This document shows, piece by piece, positions 7,363 through 14,599 of a DNA stretch of 19,802 nt. The first letter of the stretch is position 1. Each line of letters begins with the position of its first letter. Position numbers and translations under genes: made by a program. Under the pieces are notes generated by a model. It was not told the DNA's origin. It did not search any database and saw only the letters and a program-made list of their open reading frames with translations. The DNA comes from CAJQPP01 sp041747075 (GTDB lineage: Bacteria > Planctomycetota > Planctomycetia > Pirellulales > Pirellulaceae), in NCBI GenBank assembly GCA_041747075.1, contig JBGTFW010000351.1:1-19802 (forward strand), in the 5' to 3' direction.

Positions 7363-7427
7363 TGCCAGTGATTGCCGGCCTTCTTGCGTGACTGGGGCTT
7401 CCAGCCCTCGTGCCGTGGCTGGAAGCC
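7356..7427. repeat. Pair of strong intergenic hairpins between divergent genes
   Basis: Two perfect inverted repeats sit 17 bases apart. The first is CCGGCAAT (7356-7363) with ATTGCCGG (7371-7378) and a 7-base loop. The second is GGCTTCCAGCC (7396-7406) with GGCTGGAAGCC (7417-7427) and a 10-base loop; its stem can be extended outward with mismatches (GTGACTGG against CCGCGGCCAC). Neither is followed by a T-run, so they do not look like intrinsic terminators, and they lie upstream of both flanking genes. They could be regulator sites, a leader RNA structure for purA, or dispersed palindromic repeats. Confidence 0.6.
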
Positions 7428-7475
7428 GCGGCCACTGGCTTTGAAACTCGCTACTCAAGAATGACAAGGTGAATT

Positions 7476-8792
7476 GTGCCAAACCTGTGCGTCATCGGAT
7501 TGCAATGGGGAGACGAAGCCAAGGGGAAACTCGTTGATTTGCTGACCGACCGGTTCGACATCGTGGTCCGCTACCAGGGGGGGGCAAACGCCGGGCATAC
7601 GGTGGTTGTGGGAGACGAAGTGTACAAGCTGCACTTGATCCCCAGCGGCATCATCCATCCGTCGGTAACGAACGTGGTAGCGGCGGGGGTCGTCGTTCAT
7701 CCGGAAACGCTTTTGAGGGAGATTGCGAACCTCGCGGCACGGGGTATTTCCGTGGAAGGGCGGCTTTTGCTCAGCGAGCGCGCCCACGTCGTGTTTCCGT
7801 GGCATGTGGAAGAAGATCGCCTGGCCAACGCCACCGAGCCGGGTGAGGAGAGCATTGGCACGACGTTGCGGGGCATCGGCCCGTGCTATCGTGACAAGGT
7901 GGGACGGCGGCATGCGATCCGGCTTGGCGATCTCCTTCGCGACGATTTTCCTGAACGTGTTCGTCAGATTTGCAAGTTCAAACAGCCCTTTCTGGCGGCG
8001 TTCGGCGGTGCAGCTTTAGCAAATGAGGGGGTTTCGCTCGACGCCGAACGGATTGCCGACCAGTACCGCGAGTTCGCCGAGGCTCTTGAACCGCTGATTG
8101 CGGATACCAACACGTTCCTGCTGGACGCGGCCGAAGAGGGCCGGACCATTCTCCTGGAAGGTGCCCAGGGCGCGTTGCTCGACATCGACCACGGGACGTT
8201 TCCCTTTGTCACCAGCAGTAACAGTTCGGGCGTTGGCGTAACGACCGGTTCAGGACTGCCACCGCGCTGGATTAACGAGGTGGTCGGCGTTGCCAAGTGC
8301 TACAGCACGCGCGTTGGCGGCGGACCGTTTCCCACCGAACTGGAAAACGAAATCGGCGAACATATTCGACGGCGCGGAAATGAATTCGGAACGACGACGG
8401 GTCGACCGCGGCGGTGCGGCTGGTTTGACTCGGTGGCGGTTCGCTACACGGCGCGGCTCAGCGGCGTTGATCGCCTGGCGCTGATGATGCTCGACGTGCT
8501 CGACGAGTTGGAAGAAGTGCGGATTTGCACGGCTTACGAAATGAACGGGAAGCGGATCGAGTCCTTTCCCGCGCATGTCGACGACTTGCGGCGCGTTCAA
8601 CCCGTGTTTGAAACGCTTCCTGGCTGGCAAAGCGATCTCACCGGCCTTCGTCATTTTGAGGACTTGCCGGAAAACGCCGTGGCGTATGTCCGGCGGCTTA
8701 GCCAACTCGTCGGGCGCCCGGTCGAGTTCATCTCCGTCGGTCCGCAACGCACCCAGACGATTTATTGTGACCATTCCCTGACGGTCGCTTGA
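7476..8792 (+). CDS. purA: Adenylosuccinate synthetase
   Basis: PurA (438 residues, normal length) catalyses GTP-dependent condensation of IMP with aspartate to adenylosuccinate, the first committed step from IMP to AMP, in the cytoplasm. The N-terminal phosphate loop reads WGDEAKGK (usually WGDEGKGK), followed by YQGGANAGHT with the catalytic His, LHLIPSGI, IGTTLRGIGPCYRDK (IMP binding), LLEGAQGALLDIDHGTFPFVTSSN, GVGVTTGSG, the aspartate loop region EFGTTTGRPRRCGWFD and, near the C-terminus, SVGPQRTQTI. The start is GTG 7476, preceded by AAGGTG (7466-7471). A run of eight G (7577-7584) encodes part of YQGGAN. The gap to the next gene is about 80 bases, so purA could be its own unit or lead the cluster. 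Confidence 0.97.
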   Translation: MPNLCVIGLQWGDEAKGKLVDLLTDRFDIVVRYQGGANAGHTVVVGDEVYKLHLIPSGIIHPSVTNVVAAGVVVHPETLLREIANLAARGISVEGRLLLSERAHVVFPWHVEEDRLANATEPGEESIGTTLRGIGPCYRDKVGRRHAIRLGDLLRDDFPERVRQICKFKQPFLAAFGGAALANEGVSLDAERIADQYREFAEALEPLIADTNTFLLDAAEEGRTILLEGAQGALLDIDHGTFPFVTSSNSSGVGVTTGSGLPPRWINEVVGVAKCYSTRVGGGPFPTELENEIGEHIRRRGNEFGTTTGRPRRCGWFDSVAVRYTARLSGVDRLALMMLDVLDELEEVRICTAYEMNGKRIESFPAHVDDLRRVQPVFETLPGWQSDLTGLRHFEDLPENAVAYVRRLSQLVGRPVEFISVGPQRTQTIYCDHSLTVA

Positions 8793-8829
8793 CCCATCAA
8801 GCTTGTATTTTCGGCCTTTGAGTCCCGAC

Positions 8830-8858
8830 TTGATTCGAGCGGCCTGCTCCGCCAGAAT
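8830..8858 (+). promoter_or_regulatory. Possible promoter of the cytochrome b/FdhE cluster (TTGATT-N17-CAGAAT)
   Basis: TTGATT (8830-8835) and CAGAAT (8853-8858) each match four of six sigma-70 positions with the ideal 17-base spacer. Transcription would start near 8865, giving a short leader to ATG 8873 or ~35 bases to ATG 8900. Unproven. Confidence 0.3.
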
Positions 8859-8872
8859 ACGATCGTCCCGTG

Positions 8873-8899
8873 ATGGCGAATCCCTGGATGGCGAATCCC
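8873..8899 (+). repeat. Short tandem duplication at the gene start (ATGGCGAATCCC twice)
   Basis: ATGGCGAATCCC occurs at 8873-8884 and 8888-8899, separated by TGG, so the start codon and first codons are repeated in frame (MANP-W-MANP-M). It is a 15-base-period tandem duplication that creates alternative starts. Confidence 0.8.
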
Positions 8900-9526
8900 A
8901 TGACCGTCGACAACTCCCCGCTTCTGAAGCGCTTTACTTTCCAGGAAAGAGTCGTTCACTGGGCGGTCGCGCTGAGTTTCGTATACCTCGCGCTCACTGG
9001 ATTGGCGTTGTGGTCGCCGCAACTGTACTGGCTGGCGGGAGTTTTCGGCGGGGGCGAGACGGTTCGCGCCGCGCATCCGTGGGTCGGAGTCTTCTTTTGC
9101 GTCGTTCTGGCGCTGATGTTCGGCAACTGGGCGCGGTTTATGCTCATTGATCGCGATGATCGCCGGTGGCTGGCGATGGCGCATCGTTACGCCGTCGGCA
9201 AAACCGCCGGGATGCCGGAACCAGGCCGGTTCAACGCCGGACAAAAGGTAATGTTCTGGATGCAGTGCCTGATGGCGGTGTTGATGCTCGCCAGCGGGCT
9301 CGTCTTGTGGTATCCCGAAGTGACTTCGCGCGGACTGCGTCTCGCCGCGATCGTGATTCATCCCGCCTCGGCGGTGATTTCGATCTGCGGGATCATTGTT
9401 CACTTTTACATGGCAACGTTCGCGACACCCGGCTCGCTTCGCGGCATGATTGAGGGAGAGGTTGACGCCGATTGGGCGAGGCACCACCATCCCAAATGGT
9501 ATCGCGAGACGACGGGTGACGCGTGA
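8873..9526 (+). CDS. Formate dehydrogenase gamma subunit, cytochrome b556 type (FdnI/FdoI-like)
   Basis: This ~217-residue four-helix membrane protein is of the formate dehydrogenase cytochrome b family, which anchors the FDH complex and passes electrons from formate oxidation through two b haems to quinone. Visible family features are ERVVHWAVALSFVYLALTGLALW (helix 1 with a haem-ligand-type His), AAHPWVGVFFC (helix 2), the loop GRFNAGQKVMFWMQ leading to helix 3, IVIHPASAVISICGIIVHFYMATFA (helix 4 with two His), and the C-terminal SLRGMIEGEVDADWARHHHPKWYRE. Possible starts are GTG 8870, ATG 8873, ATG 8888 and ATG 8900; the first ATG codons lie in a 12-base repeated segment, and family length favours 8900 or 8873. 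Its last bases overlap fdhE (GTGA). No alpha or beta subunit gene is adjacent. Confidence 0.88.
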   Translation: MANPWMANPMTVDNSPLLKRFTFQERVVHWAVALSFVYLALTGLALWSPQLYWLAGVFGGGETVRAAHPWVGVFFCVVLALMFGNWARFMLIDRDDRRWLAMAHRYAVGKTAGMPEPGRFNAGQKVMFWMQCLMAVLMLASGLVLWYPEVTSRGLRLAAIVIHPASAVISICGIIVHFYMATFATPGSLRGMIEGEVDADWARHHHPKWYRETTGDA

Positions 9527-10308
9527 CGGGTCCGCGGCTGAAAGAATGGGGCGATGAGAATCCGCCAGGTCGATTCCCGGCCCACAAGGTCGAATGGGCG
9601 GCGCGAGCGCGGCGGCTCGCAAGCCGATGTCCAGCCGCCAGCGACGTTCTCGCTTTTTATATTGCCGTTGTCGAATTCCAGACACGGATCGCGCCGCGAA
9701 TCGCCAGCTTTCACGAGTTGTCGGGTCTGCTTTCGGAATTGACGGATTTCATTGACCGTCATGGAACGGACGCGATGAGGGAAACCGCGAAGCTTGACAG
9801 TGAATCCTTTCGCGAGGCGATTGATGACTGCTGGAACCGGCGTGAGATGGAACCCGTTCGTGGATTGCTTGCGAGGCTCGTCTTGCAGCCGTGGGCCGAG
9901 TCCACCGTCGAGCTGAAACCCGCGCCGCGTCGGGCAAATGAGCCGATCGATCGAACGTGCCCGCGGTGCGGACAGCTTCCGCAAGTCGCCGTGCTGCGTG
10001 CTCAAGGAGATGGAAAGGCCGCCAGTCTGGTTTGCTCGATGTGCAATCACGAATGGGGAATCTCGCGCATCCGCTGCGCCAGTTGCGGCGAGCAGGCGAG
10101 TAACCGCCTGGAATTCTGGAGTGCCGGGGAATTCGCGGCGGTTCGGGTCCACGCCTGCAAGACTTGTAACCGTTTTCTTCTTGCGGTCGACCTGGCCGAG
10201 GACCCTCGCGTCATTCCCGTGGTTGACGAGCTGGCGGCCATGCCGCTGAACTTGTGGGCGCGCGAGCGAGGCTACGAGAAATTGCAACCGAATCTTGCGG
10301 GTCTGTGA
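9523..10308 (+). CDS. fdhE: Formate dehydrogenase accessory protein FdhE
   Basis: FdhE (261 residues) is a cytoplasmic rubredoxin-like accessory protein needed for maturation of respiratory formate dehydrogenases; in E. coli it binds iron and interacts with the catalytic subunits. The diagnostic part is the C-terminal half with four CXXC motifs: CPRC (146-149), CSMC (171-174), CASC (185-188) and CKTC (212-215). The CSMCNHEWGISRIRCASCG spacing is as in known FdhE proteins. The N-terminal half is helical and more variable. The start GTG 9523 overlaps the stop of the cytochrome b gene (GTGA), implying translational coupling, and the stop TGA is directly followed by the ATG of the ABC ATPase. Confidence 0.9.
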   Translation: MTGPRLKEWGDENPPGRFPAHKVEWAARARRLASRCPAASDVLAFYIAVVEFQTRIAPRIASFHELSGLLSELTDFIDRHGTDAMRETAKLDSESFREAIDDCWNRREMEPVRGLLARLVLQPWAESTVELKPAPRRANEPIDRTCPRCGQLPQVAVLRAQGDGKAASLVCSMCNHEWGISRIRCASCGEQASNRLEFWSAGEFAAVRVHACKTCNRFLLAVDLAEDPRVIPVVDELAAMPLNLWARERGYEKLQPNLAGL

Positions 10309-11433
10309 ATGGCCTCGATCCGCCTGGAAAACGTCGTCAAGCGATATGCCAACGGGCACGTCGCCGTGCAACCGACATCCCTCGCTGTCGCGGATGGCGA
10401 GTTTCTCGTTCTTGTCGGGCCGTCGGGTTGTGGCAAATCGACAACGCTGCGGATGATCGCCGGTCTCGAAGAGGTCACCGGGGGCCGGATTTTTATTGGC
10501 GACCGGTGCGTCAACGTGCTGTCTCCCGGAAAGCGCGATGTTGCCATGGTTTTCCAGAATTACGCCCTCTATCCGCACATGACGGTGCGCGACAACCTCT
10601 CGTTCGGACTGCGAATGCGGCGGACGCCGAAAGGCGACATTCAAAAGCGCGTCGGTGACGCCGCGGAGATTCTCTCGATCGAATCGCTCCTCGACCGGCG
10701 ACCTGCCGAGTTGTCGGGCGGCCAGCGACAGCGCGTCGCCGTCGGGCGAGCGATCGTTCGCCAACCGGCTGCGTTCCTCTTTGACGAACCGTTGTCCAAC
10801 CTCGACGCCCGCCTGCGAGTGCAAATGCGCAAGGAACTGGCGCAACTGCACCACCGATTCCGCACGACGACTGTTTACGTCACGCACGATCAGGTCGAAG
10901 CGATGACGCTCGGCGAACGAATCGCCGTCATGCACGAAGGCGTGCTGCAACAAGTCGCCACGCCACTGGAGTTGTACGACCGGCCCGCAAACCGGTTCGT
11001 CGCGACGTTCATGGGCAGTCCCGCGATGAACTTGCTGGGGGGTCGCGTGGTCGGGAAAGACACGCGAACTTCCCACGCCGTTTTTCAGTGTGGTACGATC
11101 CGCTACCCGTTGGCAACGACCACCGAGGCGGTCGAACCGGCGGCTTCCCGAACGCTCGGCTTTCGACCGGAACATTTGACGCTCGACGATCGCCACCTGC
11201 CGCTTGCGATCGTGTCGGTCGGCGTCGTCGAACAACTTGGAAGCGAGACGCTCGTCTATTTTCAACTGGAGGGCCAGCCGTGTGTTGCGCGGCTTGATGG
11301 ACAGACGGCGGTGCGGCGCGGTGATCGGCTCTCGCTGCATCTGCCCGCACGCCGGTGGTTCCTGTTTGACGACTGCGAGCCGTTCCGGCTGGTTGCACGA
11401 GGCAAAAGGGGGAGTGAGGAGGAAGAAAAGTGA
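10309..11433 (+). CDS. ABC transporter ATPase, MalK/UgpC (sugar importer) type
   Basis: This 374-residue ATPase is of the carbohydrate-importer (CUT1) group. Walker A is GPSGCGKST (37-45), the Q-loop QNYALYPHM, signature LSGGQ starting at 135, Walker B AFLFDE ending at Asp159-Glu160 with D-loop SNLDA, and switch His193 in VTHDQVEAM. After about residue 240 there is a TOBE-type regulatory domain (FMGSPAMNLLGG ... LGFRPEHL ... VVEQLGSETLVYFQL), diagnostic for MalK/UgpC/MsmX. It therefore energises an importer, not the ABC-2 exporter at 4959. No permease or solute-binding protein is nearby, so it may be a shared ATPase, as MsmX is in Bacillus. ATG 10309 immediately follows the fdhE stop, and its end overlaps the next gene by GTGA. 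Confidence 0.93.
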   Translation: MASIRLENVVKRYANGHVAVQPTSLAVADGEFLVLVGPSGCGKSTTLRMIAGLEEVTGGRIFIGDRCVNVLSPGKRDVAMVFQNYALYPHMTVRDNLSFGLRMRRTPKGDIQKRVGDAAEILSIESLLDRRPAELSGGQRQRVAVGRAIVRQPAAFLFDEPLSNLDARLRVQMRKELAQLHHRFRTTTVYVTHDQVEAMTLGERIAVMHEGVLQQVATPLELYDRPANRFVATFMGSPAMNLLGGRVVGKDTRTSHAVFQCGTIRYPLATTTEAVEPAASRTLGFRPEHLTLDDRHLPLAIVSVGVVEQLGSETLVYFQLEGQPCVARLDGQTAVRRGDRLSLHLPARRWFLFDDCEPFRLVARGKRGSEEEEK

Positions 11434-12170
11434 GTCACGCTTCGAACGAGGAACGACTGGATGTGATCGCCGTGGGAGCGCACCCGGACGACGTGGAAAT
11501 TGCCTGCGGCGGGACGCTGGCGGCGCTTGTGGAACTCGGATACCGCGTCGGCATCATCGACTTGACCGATGGCGAGCCGACGCCGCTGAGTCCTGGCCCG
11601 GAAGCCCGACTGGCCGAGGCGAAAGCGGCAGCCAAGGTACTCGGCGTCCATCAGCGAGTCACACTCAATCTGCCCAACCGGCGACTTTTTGATTCGTTCG
11701 AGTCGCGCGTCGCGCTGGCGATCGAGTTTCGGCGCTGGCGGCCGCGGATTGTGATGGGGTTTGGCGACAAGACCCCGTTGGCCTCCCCCGATCACTGGCA
11801 AGCGATGCAGATCACCGATGGAGCGATCTTTTACAGCCGTCTGACGAAGTGGGACGAGCATTTTGCCGGAATCCCGGTCCATGTGATCGACCACCACTGT
11901 TATTATTATTTAGGGTTCGATATCTCATCGATTCCGAATTCGGTTGGCTTTGTCACGGTCGACGTCACCCACACGCTCGAGCGGAAACTGCGGGCGATGG
12001 ACTGTTATGCGTCGCAGTTTCCTCCGGGCAAGCGCCGCGTCTTTGAGCGCGTCGAGCACGGTGCGCGGGCGATCGGGACGGCGGCCGGTTTTGGAGCGGG
12101 CGAAATCGTGATTCCAGTCCGCCCGCTGGGAACGCGCGACCTGATCAAGACGCTTTATCACAATACGTAA
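11430..12170 (+). CDS. PIG-L family deacetylase, BshB1-like
   Basis: This 246-residue zinc-dependent N-acetylglucosamine deacetylase (PIG-L/LmbE fold) is probably cytoplasmic. Metal and catalytic residues are visible in AHPDD (His18, Asp20, Asp21) and His122 in SPDHW. Among PIG-L proteins it most resembles BshB1, which deacetylates GlcNAc-malate in bacillithiol synthesis: the pattern GYRVGIIDLTDGE, LNLPNRRL, and ERKLRAMDCYASQF followed by a GTAAGF-type segment is shared. In the usual HPDH motif the first residue is Ser here. No bshA or bshC gene is in the window, so the bacillithiol assignment is inference; generic sugar or antibiotic deacetylases are the alternative. It overlaps the upstream ABC ATPase gene by GTGA and is followed 12 bases later by a GNAT gene. 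Confidence 0.85.
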   Translation: MSHASNEERLDVIAVGAHPDDVEIACGGTLAALVELGYRVGIIDLTDGEPTPLSPGPEARLAEAKAAAKVLGVHQRVTLNLPNRRLFDSFESRVALAIEFRRWRPRIVMGFGDKTPLASPDHWQAMQITDGAIFYSRLTKWDEHFAGIPVHVIDHHCYYYLGFDISSIPNSVGFVTVDVTHTLERKLRAMDCYASQFPPGKRRVFERVEHGARAIGTAAGFGAGEIVIPVRPLGTRDLIKTLYHNT

Positions 12171-12182
12171 CGGACGCCAGGC

Positions 12183-12743
12183 ATGAACGAGCCGGATTCA
12201 ATGGCATCGCGGTCAAAAGCGCAGTTTAAAAAAGACGTCCCGCTGGACGTGACTATCCGTCCGGGGGGCGAGGCCGACTGCGCTTTGATCCTGCAGTTCA
12301 TCCGGGAGTTGGCGGAATACGAGCGGCTTGCCCATTGTGTTGTCGTCAGCGAAGAGGCCTTGCGCGAACACCTCTTCGGTGCGTCACCCCGTGCCGAAGT
12401 TCTCATCGCCCAGGTCGCCCGAGAGCCCGTCGGGTTCGCATTGTACTTTCACAATTTTTCCACGTTTCTCGGTCAACCGGGACTTTATCTCGAAGACCTG
12501 TATGTGCGGCCCGAATTTCGCGGGCGCGGAATCGGCGGGACCTTTCTCGCGGCGTTGGCCGGTATCGCGATCGAGCGGGGGTGCGGACGCATGGAATGGG
12601 CCGTGCTGGACTGGAACCAGCCCGCGATCGACTTTTACGATTCTCTCGGCGCGCGGCAATTGAATGACTGGATCATGACGCGCATCAGCGGCGAGGCGCT
12701 GCGCGAACTGGCGCGGGTTCGCGCCCCAAGCTCAAGCGAGTGA
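12183..12743 (+). CDS. GNAT family N-acetyltransferase (SSAT/thialysine acetyltransferase-like)
   Basis: This 186-residue cytoplasmic GNAT enzyme transfers an acetyl group from acetyl-CoA to an amine. The acetyl-CoA pyrophosphate loop is R-G-R-G-I-G (113-118), preceded by the family stretch HNFSTFLGQPGLYLEDLYV and followed by ERGCGRMEWAVLDWNQPAIDFYDSLGA. Together these closely follow the diamine/thialysine N-acetyltransferase (SSAT) subgroup. The first ~20 residues are a non-conserved extension; ATG 12201 is an alternative start. It is last in the tight plus-strand cluster and ends six bases from the stop of the convergent PQQ-repeat gene. The natural substrate cannot be read from the sequence; because it follows a PIG-L deacetylase, an acceptor amine made by that enzyme is possible but speculative. 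Confidence 0.9.
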   Translation: MNEPDSMASRSKAQFKKDVPLDVTIRPGGEADCALILQFIRELAEYERLAHCVVVSEEALREHLFGASPRAEVLIAQVAREPVGFALYFHNFSTFLGQPGLYLEDLYVRPEFRGRGIGGTFLAALAGIAIERGCGRMEWAVLDWNQPAIDFYDSLGARQLNDWIMTRISGEALRELARVRAPSSSE

Positions 12744-12749
12744 AGTGAC

Positions 12750-14411
12750 TTAACCGCCGCCGAACGGATCGTCGGGATCATCGCCCGATCCGCCTCCATC
12801 GTCGGAGGGATCATCGCCACCCGGATCGTCGCCACCGGGATCATCGCCGGACTTGTCATCGAATGGATCATCGGGCGTGCCATCGTCCGGGTTGTCGGCG
12901 AACGGGTCGTCGACGTTGCCGGAATCGGCTGCGAACGGGTCGTCGGGGTCGCTCGACTTCTCCTCGGCCATCGCACCGGATGCGAAGGGGTCGAGCGGGT
13001 CAGCCGGTTTCGCTTCGCCCGCAAACGGGTTGTCCTTCGCGACGTCGCCGGATTTTTCAACTTCCGTGCCGGCAACCTGAACGTCGTCGCCGTGGAGAAC
13101 CGGGTTCAAGTTGGCGATTTCGCGAAGACAAACGAGCCGTCCCGAATCATCGGTCAGGTACAACCGATCGGTCATGTTGTTGGGGATCACGTGCGTCTTG
13201 CCGCCGACCGAAGTTTCGACGACCTGGCTGCCCGTGTCGCGCCGCAGGCCGATCAGTTTGCCGGCTATATCAAGGAAATAGATGACGTCGTGACTTGCGC
13301 CAATGTATTTGCGAATACCAGGAATGGTATGCGGCCATTCCGTGTCGAAAGCGCCGCGCTTGACGTCCAGCACCATCAGGTTTCCAAGATCAGAAATCAG
13401 CGCGACGCGGTTGTCGGTCAGCGAGATCGGGTTGGCGGAGACTGGCTCGCCGACGGCAAGCTCCCAGACGATGACTCCGTCCTTTTCATGAATCGCGTAG
13501 ACCTTGCCGTGAATCGTCGCGGCGATCAGGTACTCGCCCGCTTTTTCGCCGGCGGCGAGGAACCGGTCCTGGGTTTGCAGGCGATAGAGAAGACTTCCCG
13601 TTTTGTCACTGCTGGCCACATTGAAATAACCGCGCAACGTGGTCCATGAAACCGTTTCGCCGGTGACCGTCGGGTCCATCGTGGCGGGGCCGCTGGAGGC
13701 AAAGAATTTCTCTGGCAGTCCACGGTTGCCGAGCGGAAACATTTGCAGATTTCCTCCGACGGACGTTATGTAGGCAAAGTTGTCTGAAATCGCCACGCCG
13801 CCGCCCGGTGCGTCGCGCGTGAGGCGACTCCATTCAACGTTTCCGTTCCTCCCGTTCAGGCAAAAAACGCGCGAACCCATCAACACGATGACATGCGTAT
13901 CATTGGCCGCGATCCCGCCAGCCGGGTATTTGGGATTCCCGACACGGGTATTCCACCGGGTTTCTCCCGTTTCGGCGTTGATGGCGTGGACGTCACCGAA
14001 TCCGGAAAGAAAATAGAGCGTAGTTTCCGGCGTGACAATCAACTCGACGGTGACGTCAGTCCATCCTTCGGCCTCAAGGATTTCCTTGCGAAGTGCGGCT
14101 TGTACCTCCGCGCCTTCCTTGCCGAGCACCGACCCGCGCGGACCGAGATGATCAAAACTGATCAACTCGCGAACGCCCGCGTGTCGAATCTCGTAGTAGG
14201 ATGTCGCGCGGTCGGCGTGAACGTGCAGGTAGAAGTCGGAAATCCGGTCGCGACTGAGGTCGGCCTTAATTTGCGATTGCCAGTGAACGGCAAGTCCCGA
14301 TGCGCGAATTTCCGCCTCGGGAAGCGAATCACCCGCCGACTTGCCATGCGACGCAAGGACAAGAACGACTATCGAGAGCAGGACAAGGGCAACCCGGAAA
14401 CTTGCATTCAT
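12750..14411 (-). CDS. Secreted PQQ/beta-propeller repeat protein with acidic DPF-repeat tail
   Basis: This protein is 553 residues. It begins with a signal peptide or signal anchor (MNASFRVALVLLSIVVLVLA). Residues ~120-440 carry repeated PQQ-like propeller blades of the form 'xxYFLSGFGDVHAINAETGETRW', 'RVFCLNGRNGNVEWSR', 'GKVYAIHEKDGVIVWEL' and 'GNLMVLDVKRGAFDTEW', as in BamB-like and other planctomycete PQQ-binding-like proteins. These probably fold as a beta-propeller outside the cytoplasm and need not bind PQQ. From about residue 445 to the end comes a low-complexity tail rich in Asp, Gly and Pro with six (D/N)PF motifs. ATG 14411 has AGGTG five bases upstream (14417-14421) and a good promoter behind it, so the longer open frame to 14525 is not used. 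Function unknown. Confidence 0.85.
   Translation of the reverse strand: MNASFRVALVLLSIVVLVLASHGKSAGDSLPEAEIRASGLAVHWQSQIKADLSRDRISDFYLHVHADRATSYYEIRHAGVRELISFDHLGPRGSVLGKEGAEVQAALRKEILEAEGWTDVTVELIVTPETTLYFLSGFGDVHAINAETGETRWNTRVGNPKYPAGGIAANDTHVIVLMGSRVFCLNGRNGNVEWSRLTRDAPGGGVAISDNFAYITSVGGNLQMFPLGNRGLPEKFFASSGPATMDPTVTGETVSWTTLRGYFNVASSDKTGSLLYRLQTQDRFLAAGEKAGEYLIAATIHGKVYAIHEKDGVIVWELAVGEPVSANPISLTDNRVALISDLGNLMVLDVKRGAFDTEWPHTIPGIRKYIGASHDVIYFLDIAGKLIGLRRDTGSQVVETSVGGKTHVIPNNMTDRLYLTDDSGRLVCLREIANLNPVLHGDDVQVAGTEVEKSGDVAKDNPFAGEAKPADPLDPFASGAMAEEKSSDPDDPFAADSGNVDDPFADNPDDGTPDDPFDDKSGDDPGGDDPGGDDPSDDGGGSGDDPDDPFGGG
12753..13079 (-). repeat. Region encoding the Asp-rich DPF/DDPGG repeat tail
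   Basis: About 109 C-terminal codons of the PQQ-repeat protein encode a strongly acidic tail. The core is (D/N)PF followed by AG, AS, AA, AD, DD or GG, six times, plus a DDPGGDDPGGDDP run. On the plus strand the run appears as repeated GGATCGTCGCCACCGGGATC-like units. Confidence 0.85.
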
Positions 14412-14445
14412 GTGTTCACCTGGTACTTCGGAATTTCCACGTTCA

Positions 14446-14474
14446 AGTGTACTCGCCAGCGGGCGAATTGTCAC
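14446..14474 (-). promoter_or_regulatory. Promoter of the PQQ-repeat gene (GTGACA-N17-TACACT)
   Basis: Read on the minus strand, GTGACA (14474-14469, five of six matches to TTGACA) and TACACT (14451-14446, four of six to TATAAT) are 17 bases apart. They would start transcription near 14439, giving a leader of about 28 bases to ATG 14411. The spacer contains the inverted repeat TCGCC-CGCT-GGCGA, a possible operator. It lies in the 188-base gap downstream of the dehydratase gene, so the PQQ gene probably has its own transcript. Confidence 0.55.
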
Positions 14475-14599
14475 CGGTTTTTCGCGGTCAGGATCGTTAC
14501 GACCGGCACAAGGCCACCGCCGCACTTATCCCGGGTTGGTCATCTACCTATTCGGGCGGGAATGACGGAAGGGTTCGTGTCGGCCTCGTTGAGTATTAG

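Noticed and set aside
7295..7435. Longer start of the NPCBM-domain protein at 7435
   Set aside because: The extension crosses both hairpins, lacks a Shine-Dalgarno and would bury the signal peptide; ATG 7294 has GGAG at ideal distance.
9406..11340. Long minus-strand open frame (644 codons) opposite fdhE and the ABC ATPase
   Set aside because: The product is Arg/His-rich with no recognisable domain and is antisense to two genes with complete motif sets; such frames are expected in GC-rich codon usage.
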